DNA of 64,000 bases, from NCBI GenBank assembly GCA_018830105.1, contig JAHJTC010000011.1, positions 62,001 to 126,000 on the forward strand. The letters are read 5' to 3'. Numbering within the stretch: position 1 is the stretch's first letter; every line of letters begins with the position of its first letter. This stretch comes from Bacteroidota bacterium (lineage in GTDB: Bacteria > Bacteroidota > Bacteroidia > Bacteroidales > F082). The notes beneath the pieces are model-generated. The model had not been told where the DNA came from and did not search any database. It worked only from the letters and a program-made list of their open reading frames with translations. Positions 26,637 through 34,046 of the stretch are shown here, in pieces. A program made the position numbers and the translations under genes.

Positions 26637-26783
26637 TTATTTCATTTTGATCGACTTGCCATCTTTTGTGCAAATTGGACAATTGGCATTTTTAACAATA
26701 CTGATATATCCGCATCGCTCACACTTGTAGTACTTGTGGAATCTTTTAGTTTTTGTCGTAGAGGCAATTTTTAAGCCGAACAT
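26637..26783 (-). CDS. Small zinc-ribbon protein (48 aa)
   Basis: A short gene of 48 codons with ATG at 26783. The product has two Cys pairs, CERC near residue 21 and CPIC near 35, in the spacing of a rubredoxin-like zinc ribbon, flanked by Lys-rich ends (TTKTKRFHKYYK, KDGKSIKMK). The basic charge suggests nucleic acid or ribosome binding, but this is inference. Downstream by 37 nt is a 61-residue hypothetical gene. The Cys pattern and codon structure make it unlikely to be chance. Confidence 0.6.
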   Translation of the reverse strand: MFGLKIASTTKTKRFHKYYKCERCGYISIVKNANCPICTKDGKSIKMK

Positions 26784-27018
26784 GATAGTTAATATTAAAT
26801 GATTGTAAATGACTTTTCAATCCCTGTGCCAAAAAATATTTTGTCTGTCTCAAGAATTTATAGGATTCAATTTATCAGTTCATTAGAGCGAATTATATTT
26901 TTTTTGTAAGGGTTTGACGCGTTATCTAGCGAAGAATTTACTCTACGTTTTCAAAGGGTTTATCCGTTTTCGGATAGTTGTTTTTAGCAATACAATGAGA
27001 ACAATTTAGCGATTATGC

Positions 27019-27026
27019 TAAATTTG
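27019..27026 (+). promoter_or_regulatory. Possible minus-7 promoter element of deoC
   Basis: TAAATTTG fits TAnnTTTG and lies 15 nt before the ATG at 27042. If used, it rules out the upstream in-frame ATG at 27015. No good minus-33 box is seen. Confidence 0.35.
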
Positions 27027-27041
27027 CAGAAAAAGAAAGCA

Positions 27042-27875
27042 ATGAATTTTAATCCTTATCCATACAATGACGCGCAGATCAATGAGCGCATTGACACGCT
27101 CACTGCGGTTAAACCCGAAAAAGAAGCGTGGAACAAGGCAATGCAACTCATATTTAATTGCATCGATCTTACAACACTTGAGGCTACTGATAACGCGGAT
27201 CGGATTGCCGGCTTCTGTGAAAAAGCACTAGCCTATGTTGATGAGGGTTTTTCGGTGGCTGCGCTGTGTATTTATAGTCCTTTCGTTGGTCAGGCAAAGG
27301 CTTTGGTAAAGCACACTGGAATAAGGCTTGCAACAGTTGCCTGTGCTTTCCCAACCGGGCAGATGCCACTCGAAATCAAGCTGAAGGAAGTCGAATATGC
27401 TGTAGCTCAGGGCGCTGATGAGATTGATATGGTGATTTCGCGGGGAACTTTTCTACAGGGCGATTATGAAACGGTGCAGCACGAAATTGAAGCAGTTAAA
27501 AAGGTATGCGGTAATGCTCATCTGAAAGTTATACTTGAAACCGGAGAGCTTGGAAGTGTTGATAATATACGCAAAGCCAGTGAGATAGCCTTGTTGGCAG
27601 GGGCGGATTTTATAAAGACTTCTTCCGGAAAAGCAACTCCTGCAGCTACCTTGCCGGCAGCGATGGTTATGCTCGATACGATTGCTGAGTTTTATGAGAA
27701 AACTGGCCGAAAAGTAGGTTTCAAACCTGCCGGTGGTATTGCTGATCCTGAAACGGCCTTTAAGTATTATTTGTTGGTGAAGCATATTTCTGGTGAGAAG
27801 TGGTTGAATAACAAGTTCTTTAGAATTGGTGCCAGTAGGTTGGCTGATAAAATTTTTGCGATTATAAAAGCCTGA
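27042..27875 (+). CDS. deoC: Deoxyribose-phosphate aldolase
   Basis: Cleaves 2-deoxyribose 5-phosphate to glyceraldehyde 3-phosphate and acetaldehyde in nucleoside catabolism. 277 residues from Met at 27042, which has a purine-rich stretch (agaaaaagaaag) upstream; a Met at 27015 is in frame but overlaps a promoter-like element. The TIM barrel shows ATVACAFPTGQ, EIDMVISRGTFLQGDY, LKVILETGEL, the Schiff-base Lys in ADFIKTSSGK and the proton-relay Lys in VGFKPAGGI. This is the longer DeoC type. Transcribed alone. Confidence 0.94.
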   Translation: MNFNPYPYNDAQINERIDTLTAVKPEKEAWNKAMQLIFNCIDLTTLEATDNADRIAGFCEKALAYVDEGFSVAALCIYSPFVGQAKALVKHTGIRLATVACAFPTGQMPLEIKLKEVEYAVAQGADEIDMVISRGTFLQGDYETVQHEIEAVKKVCGNAHLKVILETGELGSVDNIRKASEIALLAGADFIKTSSGKATPAATLPAAMVMLDTIAEFYEKTGRKVGFKPAGGIADPETAFKYYLLVKHISGEKWLNNKFFRIGASRLADKIFAIIKA

Positions 27876-28063
27876 TAGTTTTTTTACGGGTGTTAAAAGA
27901 GTGATTTTAAAGTTACATAAGAATTCTTTCAATGAAAGCATGGCCGCAAAATAAGTAGTTGAAATACTGTCTGAAAAGGGGAATTAAGCACATACCACAA
28001 CCTTATTGTCCAACTCAACTTATAAAATTTTGCACCCATTCTGACAGTTTATATTTCTTTGTT

Positions 28064-28071
28064 TACTTTTG
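28064..28071 (+). promoter_or_regulatory. Possible minus-7 element before the secreted thioredoxin-like gene
   Basis: TACTTTTG matches TAnnTTTG, 78 nt before the ATG at 28150. A minus-33 box is not clear. Confidence 0.35.
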
Positions 28072-28149
28072 TGAAATATTCACAATGAGAACGGTGGGTA
28101 TCATGAAACAAAAATCATTATCCAAATAGAAACCATTACTTTTAGTATC

Positions 28150-28944
28150 ATGAAAAAATTTATTCTATTTTTTATACTTTTCATTGCTGTTTTTAGTAAC
28201 CAGATTTTTGCTCAGGCTCAAGTGGATGTGGCCGTAGATGTAAGTGTTAAAACTGTTGATAGTCAAATTATTGATTTATTTAGTTTGCTGGATGCTGATA
28301 AAATTGTTGTAATCAATTTCTTTTCAACATCTTGCGGCCCTTGTCAAACCTTTGCAAATGATTTTCAAGTTGCGTATGAAAACTTTGGAATGAATCAGAG
28401 CAATGTGTTTTTTCTTGGTGTAAATTACAATGGCAACAATTATCAGGTAGAGCAGTTCGCCTCGATTTATGGGTTAACCTTGCCACTTGCCAGCGGATTG
28501 GAAGGCATGGGAAACGAAGCTTTTGAGGCTTTTGAAGTGGTTTCATATCCAACAGTAATTGTGATTACTCCCGATCATCAAGTGGTTGAAAATTATATTT
28601 GGGAGCCAACTTCCGCGAATATTACAGAAGCTGTTTTAAATGCCGGTGGTGTTTTAGTTGGCTTGTCTGCTCTCGAAAACGAATCGGAAAATGAACTGAT
28701 GGTTTTGCCAAATCCGGTACAACAGCAAGCATCGTTCAGATTTAGCCTGGATAGTCAGCAGCATTTGCAGTTAATAGTTTCTGATTTGGCAGGCCGTACC
28801 ATACTGTCGAAAGCTGTGAATGGCGTTCAGGGTGAGAATCATGTTGAAATAAGTGCTGAGAATTTGATTGATGGCATGTATATTGTTACGTTAATGACTG
28901 ATTCGCAAGTGTTGTATAAAGCGAAGATGTTGGTAAATAATTAG
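28150..28944 (+). CDS. Secreted thioredoxin-like protein with T9SS sorting domain
   Basis: 264 residues. Signal peptide (MKKFILFFILFIAVFSNQIFAQ), then a TlpA/AhpC-like thioredoxin fold (about 30-170) with VINFFSTSCGPCQTF carrying the redox CxxC, VFFLGVNYNGN, and the cis-Pro loop VVSYPTVIVI. From residue 180 there is a type A T9SS C-terminal domain (MVLPNPVQQQ ... SDLAGRTI ... GMYIVTLM). A thiol-disulphide oxidoreductase sent to the cell surface or medium, perhaps to act on disulphides of other exoproteins. No linked partner gene is obvious. Confidence 0.88.
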   Translation: MKKFILFFILFIAVFSNQIFAQAQVDVAVDVSVKTVDSQIIDLFSLLDADKIVVINFFSTSCGPCQTFANDFQVAYENFGMNQSNVFFLGVNYNGNNYQVEQFASIYGLTLPLASGLEGMGNEAFEAFEVVSYPTVIVITPDHQVVENYIWEPTSANITEAVLNAGGVLVGLSALENESENELMVLPNPVQQQASFRFSLDSQQHLQLIVSDLAGRTILSKAVNGVQGENHVEISAENLIDGMYIVTLMTDSQVLYKAKMLVNN

Positions 28945-29061
28945 TGTCTTTCTATAATGACGGCCAGGTTTATCTGCTGAAGGCAGGCAGGATTGATCTA
29001 AACCATTATGAATCAGCCACCGGACTTTATTGACAGACTAATTAGTCATAATATGTTTGAT

Positions 29062-29469
29062 ATGAAATATTCACGATTTTTTTTGTTCTTGTTTTTTGCT
29101 GGTGCACTGGCACTGAGCAGCTGCGCTGTCGATGATATTGAAATACCTGGCGGTAGTACGGACAACAGACTTAAATTTCTTGGAACCTGGAGCGTTTCAG
29201 ATAATGCACTCAAATTAAACTATGAGGTAACTATTGACCGCAACAGTTCAAATTCCAGTGAAGTCCTCTTACATAATTTTGCCGGGTCGGGAAGCACTGC
29301 TGAAGGCTTGGTTGTTGGAAGTTCGATTATTGTTGAAGATCAGGTTGTTGGACAGAATTGGCTCGTAAGCGGATCGGGTTCCTGGAAAAATGAAGATCGA
29401 TTGGAGTTTAATTATGCCATTGAAATTGGTGGATCCAACGAGAATCGGCGAGCAATATTTACGCGTTAA
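29062..29469 (+). CDS. Small lipoprotein of unknown function
   Basis: From Met at 29062 about 135 residues. Signal and lipobox MKYSRFFLFLFFAGALALSSC, then an acidic stretch (AVDDIEIPGG) and a beta-rich domain beginning FLGTWSVSDNALKLNYEVTI and ending ENRRAIFTR. The FLGTW start resembles lipocalin-like barrels seen in many Bacteroidota lipoproteins. The frame extends upstream to 29008, but that adds a non-signal sequence. The acidic residues soon after Cys may act as a surface-export signal. Function unknown. Confidence 0.7.
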   Translation: MKYSRFFLFLFFAGALALSSCAVDDIEIPGGSTDNRLKFLGTWSVSDNALKLNYEVTIDRNSSNSSEVLLHNFAGSGSTAEGLVVGSSIIVEDQVVGQNWLVSGSGSWKNEDRLEFNYAIEIGGSNENRRAIFTR

Positions 29470-29597
29470 ATCGAAATTTTCCAGCATCAGGCATAAGGAA
29501 TGTTGAGCATTACGAAGAACCGAGTGATAACGAGTTCACGAATACTGCTTAAATTTATTATTAAATGAGTAAATCGTACCTTATGGACAAACACTAA

Positions 29598-29969
29598 TTA
29601 TTCTTGTGTGCTTTCCTTGTCAGGCGTTTCAAGCTCGGTTTTTTTCTGAATAAAATCTGCCAACACCTTCTCCAATATCTGTTCCATAACTACAGGCTGC
29701 TCATTATAATAGGACATGTTTTCCTTAAATATTTTCTCTGTAATCTGGTGTTCTTCAAACAATTGGTTGTACCAAGGGTTTTTTACATCATTTACGCTTT
29801 GTCCAAGATTACGCCGGTGATTTAGAGCAGCCTCCATAAGTTGAACATCGGTAATAAGGGCTACCATCTGATTTTCTGTTAACAGGATATCCGGCTTTGG
29901 TGCTTTGATATCGCGCTCACAAGCGCTTGTAAGAATCATTATCAATAATAGAGAAAGCCCGAGTCGCAT
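29598..29969 (-). CDS. DUF4296 lipoprotein
   Basis: 123 residues. Lipoprotein signal MRLGLSLLLIMILTSAC, then the DUF4296 pattern: LLTENQMVALITDVQLMEAALNHR, NPWYNQLFEEHQITEKIFKENMSYYNEQP and a helical end with a charged tail. The family is common in Bacteroidota and has no known function; the helical form suggests an envelope protein-binding role. It starts 1 nt after the recQ stop, so it is translated from the recQ transcript. Confidence 0.85.
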   Translation of the reverse strand: MRLGLSLLLIMILTSACERDIKAPKPDILLTENQMVALITDVQLMEAALNHRRNLGQSVNDVKNPWYNQLFEEHQITEKIFKENMSYYNEQPVVMEQILEKVLADFIQKKTELETPDKESTQE

Positions 29970-29970
29970 A

Positions 29971-32175
29971 TCAATTGCCTATTTCCGACATAAATTTTAG
30001 CCGCATTAAACGCATTTCTTCTTCTGAATACTCTGATTCGCCAAGTTCTTCCAGGGCGCTTTCAATAGAATCGGATTCTGCCTCACTAAAATATTCGTAA
30101 ATATCTTCCTGGTGGTATTCATCAACATACTCGTTCAGGTAATAGTTGATATCAATACGTGTGCCACTGGCAACAATGCTTTCAAGTTCAGTGAGGAGTT
30201 CGTCCATTGAGAGATTTTTTGCGTAGGCGATATCTTCCAACGGAATTTTCCGATCGATACTTTGAATAATATACACTTTCAATCCTGATTTATTCACCAC
30301 GGATTTTACCACCATATCATTGGGGCGGATTATTTCGTTTTCCTCAACATACTGCCTGATGAGTTTGAGAAATGGTGTACCATACTTGGAAGCTTTGCCG
30401 GCACCCACGCCAACAATTTGTTGCAGCTCTTCCATATTTACAGGATACTGAATGGCCATATCTTCCAACGAAGGATCCTGAAAAATAACGAAAGGTGGCA
30501 GCTTTTCCTTTTTGGATAAATCTTTACGCAGGTCTTTCAGCATGCTAAACAAGGTGGCATCGGTACCGCTTCCTTTTGGTCCGGATGCTTTTGCTGATTC
30601 GAAATCATCATCTTCAGGATTTTCGTAGTTGTGATCCTTTGCCAGCATAATGGTATGTGGCTTTTTGATAAAATCTTTACCCTCTTTTGTTATTTTTAAA
30701 ATGCCATAATTCTCAATATCCTTAACAAGTAGTTTTTGAATCAAGGCTTGTCTGATTACTGCATTCCAATAGCGGTCGTTATTTTCGTCGCCAGCGCCAA
30801 AAAACTCATTTTTTTCATGACGGGCGGCTTTGATGTCTCCTGTTTTTTTGCCGGTTAGTAGCTCAGCAATATGCTTTGCTTTAAAAAGTTGTTTAGTGCT
30901 TACAACAGCTTCCAGCGCCAGCTTAATGTCTTCCTGACCATCAAATTTCACCTTGGGGTTGAGGCAGTTATCGCAGCAGCCACAGTTTTCCTTTTCGTAA
31001 GCTTCTCCAAAATAGTGCAGCAAAAGCTTGTGTCTGCACACTGAGGATTCGGCATAAGTAACTGTTTCGTTTAGCAGTTCGCGGGCAATTTCCTGTTCGG
31101 CAACATTTTTGCCCTTATTAAATTTCTCCAGCTTTTGGATGTCTTCGTAATTGTAGAACGTAACACAATTTCCTTCCCCGTCATCACGGCCGGCCCTTCC
31201 GGTTTCCTGATAATAACCTTCAATACTTTTAGGAATATCATGGTGAATCACAAAACGGATATCGGGTTTATCAATACCCATTCCGAACGCAATTGTCGCA
31301 ACAATTACTTCGCTTTCTTCCATCAAAAACTTGTCTTGATTCATCCGGCGGGTGCTGCTGTCGAGGCCGGCATGGTAAGGCAATGCCCGTATTCCGTTTA
31401 CGACCAGTGTTTCCGCAATTTCTTCTACTTTTTTGCGACTCAGACAATAAACAATACCTGATTTTCCAGGATTATTTTTGATATAACGGATGATATCCTT
31501 GTTAACCTCTTTGGTTTTTGGCCTTACTTCGTAATAGAGGTTTGGCCGATCGAAGGAAGATTTAAAAATCTTGGCATCTTGTATCTCCAGGTTTTTCAAA
31601 ATATCCTGTTGCACTTTAAGGGTGGCAGTTGCCGTGAGGGCTATCACCGGAAGCTTAGGATTAATTGCATTGATAATGGGACGCAGCCTGCGGTATTCAG
31701 GCCTGAAATCGTGTCCCCATTCCGAAATACAGTGGGCTTCATCAATAGCAACAAACGAAATATTAAGGGCTTTTAGGAACTCCACATTTTCGTCTTTTGT
31801 TAATGACTCCGGTGCCACATAGAGGAGTTTTGTTTTCCCGCTCACCAAATCTTCTCTTACCTCCGTTAGCTCTGCTTTTGATAAGGAAGAGTTCATCACA
31901 TGTGCAATGCCATTCTCAGTACCAAAATTGCGTATTGTATCAACCTGATTTTTCATCAACGCAATAAGCGGTGATACTACAATCGCAGTTCCTTCTTGCG
32001 ACAAGGCCGGCAATTGGTAGCAAAGCGACTTGCCTCCTCCGGTTGGCATCACCACAAAGGTGTTGTTGCCATCTAAAACACTTTTTATTATTGCCTCCTG
32101 ATTGCCTTTAAACTGGTTGAAACCAAAAATTTTTTTTAGCAATTCGTGCAGACCATATTCATCCTTCTTGGCCAT
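29971..32175 (-). CDS. recQ: ATP-dependent DNA helicase RecQ
   Basis: A 3'-to-5' helicase for recombination and replication repair. 734 residues, longer than E. coli RecQ (about 610). Walker A MPTGGGKSLCYQLP near residue 38, DEAH box with SEWGHDFRPEYRRL near 145, motif VI QETGRAGRD near 320, the zinc-binding RQC Cys cluster (CRHKLLLHYF, CGCCDNC) near 375-405, and an HRDC domain near 530-610. A C-terminal extension of about 120 residues is acidic (DSIESALEELGESEYSEEE). It is divergent from kdsD and followed directly by a DUF4296 lipoprotein gene. Confidence 0.95.
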   Translation of the reverse strand: MAKKDEYGLHELLKKIFGFNQFKGNQEAIIKSVLDGNNTFVVMPTGGGKSLCYQLPALSQEGTAIVVSPLIALMKNQVDTIRNFGTENGIAHVMNSSLSKAELTEVREDLVSGKTKLLYVAPESLTKDENVEFLKALNISFVAIDEAHCISEWGHDFRPEYRRLRPIINAINPKLPVIALTATATLKVQQDILKNLEIQDAKIFKSSFDRPNLYYEVRPKTKEVNKDIIRYIKNNPGKSGIVYCLSRKKVEEIAETLVVNGIRALPYHAGLDSSTRRMNQDKFLMEESEVIVATIAFGMGIDKPDIRFVIHHDIPKSIEGYYQETGRAGRDDGEGNCVTFYNYEDIQKLEKFNKGKNVAEQEIARELLNETVTYAESSVCRHKLLLHYFGEAYEKENCGCCDNCLNPKVKFDGQEDIKLALEAVVSTKQLFKAKHIAELLTGKKTGDIKAARHEKNEFFGAGDENNDRYWNAVIRQALIQKLLVKDIENYGILKITKEGKDFIKKPHTIMLAKDHNYENPEDDDFESAKASGPKGSGTDATLFSMLKDLRKDLSKKEKLPPFVIFQDPSLEDMAIQYPVNMEELQQIVGVGAGKASKYGTPFLKLIRQYVEENEIIRPNDMVVKSVVNKSGLKVYIIQSIDRKIPLEDIAYAKNLSMDELLTELESIVASGTRIDINYYLNEYVDEYHQEDIYEYFSEAESDSIESALEELGESEYSEEEMRLMRLKFMSEIGN

Positions 32176-32273
32176 TTCTTCGTATTCTGCTACTTAATGA
32201 TAATTTCTATTATAAACGGGCTATTCATAACGAAGACTTACGTCAATTGTTATGGCTTCTGATGCCTGTTGTA

Positions 32274-32306
32274 CAAATATAAAGAATTAAAGACTCTAAG
32301 CAGCAA
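32274..32306 (-). promoter_or_regulatory. Candidate recQ promoter
   Basis: On the minus strand TTG (32306-32304), 22 nt, TATATTTG (32281-32274), about 98 nt before the recQ ATG. Confidence 0.4.
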
Positions 32307-32529
32307 GTTTTTTTATTAAAAAAATAAAATATTCAAATTCAATAGCGCTTAATTCATAGGTATAAGTAAATGATAATAAATAGGTTATAGACGAATAGTC
32401 AACTATATTGTGCTTTATGAATCCCGCAATAATTATTTCGCAAAGCTTTGTTTTATTTTAATGCGGGCTTTATCCTGATATTTCAGGAAAGTTCTTCAGT
32501 AGTTGGAGCTTGTTTTTGGAATTTGCAGT

Positions 32530-32561
32530 TTTATCGTCCGAAAAGAAATTCCGTACTTTTG
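32530..32561 (+). promoter_or_regulatory. Candidate kdsD promoter
   Basis: TTTA (32530-32533), 20 nt, TACTTTTG (32554-32561), 74 nt before the kdsD TTG start. Same layout as the hpt promoter. Confidence 0.5.
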
Positions 32562-32635
32562 CAGCATGGCAGATTACACAGCAAGCTGCCTATTATACGG
32601 TTTAGTTAATAAGTCTTTCTTTAAAAAACGATATT

Positions 32636-33601
32636 TTGAAAACACCAGAGGAAATCCGGGAAATCGGGAAGCGGGTTATTTCAGACGAACGCGATGCCAT
32701 TGCTCAGGTATTATCTGCTATTAACAATGACTTTGCTAAGGCAGTTCAAGCTATACTGTTGTCGAAGGGAAATGTGGTCGTTACAGGAATTGGCAAGAGC
32801 GCCATTATTGCTCAAAAAATGGTAGCCACATTCAATTCTACGGGAACTACAGCGGTTTTTATGCATGCCGCTGATGCAATCCATGGAGATCTGGGAATTA
32901 TTCGAGATGAAGATCTTGTTATCCTGCTTTCAAAAAGCGGCGAAACGCCCGAAATAAGAGTGTTGATACCTCTTCTGAAAGCACGTGGAAACACCCTTAT
33001 AGGTATTGTTGGAAACACAAACTCCTACCTTGCGAAGCAGGTTCACTTTATCCTGAATACGACAGTAGAAAACGAAGCCTGTCCCAATAATCTTGCCCCA
33101 ACTTCAAGTACTACCGCTCAACTGGTTATGGGCGATGCCTTGGCTGTTACACTGCTTGAATGCAGAGGTTTTACGGCAGCCGATTTTGCGCGCTTTCATC
33201 CCGGAGGGGCACTTGGTAAGAAACTGTATCTGCGTGTTGATGATATTTTTCAACGCAATGAGAAACCGGAAGTCATGCCCGATGATGACTTGCGAAAAGT
33301 GATTGTGGAAATTTCAACCAAGCGCCTGGGAGCAGCCGGAGTTGTTCATCAAGGGCAGCTTTTGGGGATTATTACTGATGGCGATTTGCGTCGCATGTTG
33401 ATGAAAACTGCTGATTTAACCGGACTTTTAGCACGCGAGATTATGACCGCAAATCCAAAAACAATCGATAGGCATGCACTCGTAGTTGATGCCTTGCAGC
33501 TGATGCGCCGTAACAATATAACACAGCTTCCTGTAATCGCTGATGGCCAATATGTGGGGGTTATCCACCTGCATGATATTCTAAAAGAAGGGATACTTTA
33601 A
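32636..33601 (+). CDS. kdsD: Arabinose-5-phosphate isomerase (KdsD/KpsF)
   Basis: Converts ribulose 5-phosphate to arabinose 5-phosphate, the first step of Kdo synthesis for lipopolysaccharide. 321 residues: a SIS sugar-isomerase domain (GNVVVTGIGKSAIIAQK, HGDLGIIRDEDLVILLSKSGETPE, ARFHPGGALGKKL) and two C-terminal CBS domains (from about 205; GIITDGDLRR and THE NITQLPVI region). The start codon is TTG at 32636; no ATG is in frame before the conserved KTPEEIREIGKRV. Divergent pairing with recQ is common in this phylum. Confidence 0.93.
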   Translation: MKTPEEIREIGKRVISDERDAIAQVLSAINNDFAKAVQAILLSKGNVVVTGIGKSAIIAQKMVATFNSTGTTAVFMHAADAIHGDLGIIRDEDLVILLSKSGETPEIRVLIPLLKARGNTLIGIVGNTNSYLAKQVHFILNTTVENEACPNNLAPTSSTTAQLVMGDALAVTLLECRGFTAADFARFHPGGALGKKLYLRVDDIFQRNEKPEVMPDDDLRKVIVEISTKRLGAAGVVHQGQLLGIITDGDLRRMLMKTADLTGLLAREIMTANPKTIDRHALVVDALQLMRRNNITQLPVIADGQYVGVIHLHDILKEGIL

Positions 33602-33672
33602 TACTATTTCCTTGCTGTAAACGTTTTTAATTCGAGCGTTTTAAATATATAAAACAATCTAAAACATTTAAA

Positions 33673-34026
33673 ATGAATAGTATAGAAGAATTTGGTGCTT
33701 ACCGCGAGCGCATGAATAAAAAAATGATGGAAGCGCCAAACAATAAAATCATGAAGCGTATTTTTAGCCTCGATACCCTTACTTATCAGGATGGGGCGCT
33801 GGATGCAAGAACCAAGGAGATGCTTGGACTTGTAGCTTCCATGGTGTTGCGTTGCGATGACTGCATTAAATATCATTTGCAGCAATGTTACCAGCTTGGC
33901 CTTAACACCGAAGAGGTTATGGAAATTTTTGGTGTGGCAAATGTAGTAGGTGGTACCATTGTGATTCCTCACACCCGCCGCGGTCTTGAGTTTTGGGAAG
34001 ACCTCAATACGCAACCAAAAGTCTAA
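33673..34026 (+). CDS. Carboxymuconolactone decarboxylase (CMD) family protein
   Basis: 117 residues of the AhpD-like helical fold. The redox motif is complete: LRCDDCIKYHLQQC, i.e. CxxCxxxH, as in AhpD-type peroxidase partners. ALDARTKEMLGLVAS and EVMEIFGVANVVGG fit the family. It may reduce peroxides or organic substrates; the partner is unknown. It starts 71 nt after kdsD and ends 20 nt before the DUF5686 gene, so it could be part of the same transcript. Confidence 0.88.
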   Translation: MNSIEEFGAYRERMNKKMMEAPNNKIMKRIFSLDTLTYQDGALDARTKEMLGLVASMVLRCDDCIKYHLQQCYQLGLNTEEVMEIFGVANVVGGTIVIPHTRRGLEFWEDLNTQPKV

Positions 34027-34046
34027 AAAAATCAAGCGACGTTAGC

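Larger units (their letters stand above)
32176..32635. other. Divergent regulatory region between recQ and kdsD
   Basis: 460 nt, AT-rich, without a credible gene (the frame at 32503-32724 runs into kdsD in another phase and has no family likeness). It contains a candidate recQ promoter at 32274-32306 and a candidate kdsD promoter at 32530-32561. The middle part, 32310-32520, shows no structure I can name. Confidence 0.5.

Noticed and set aside
32503-32724. Short plus-strand frame before kdsD, with an ATG close to the promoter
   Set aside because: It enters kdsD in another phase and shows no conserved sequence; the TTG start of kdsD fits the family.
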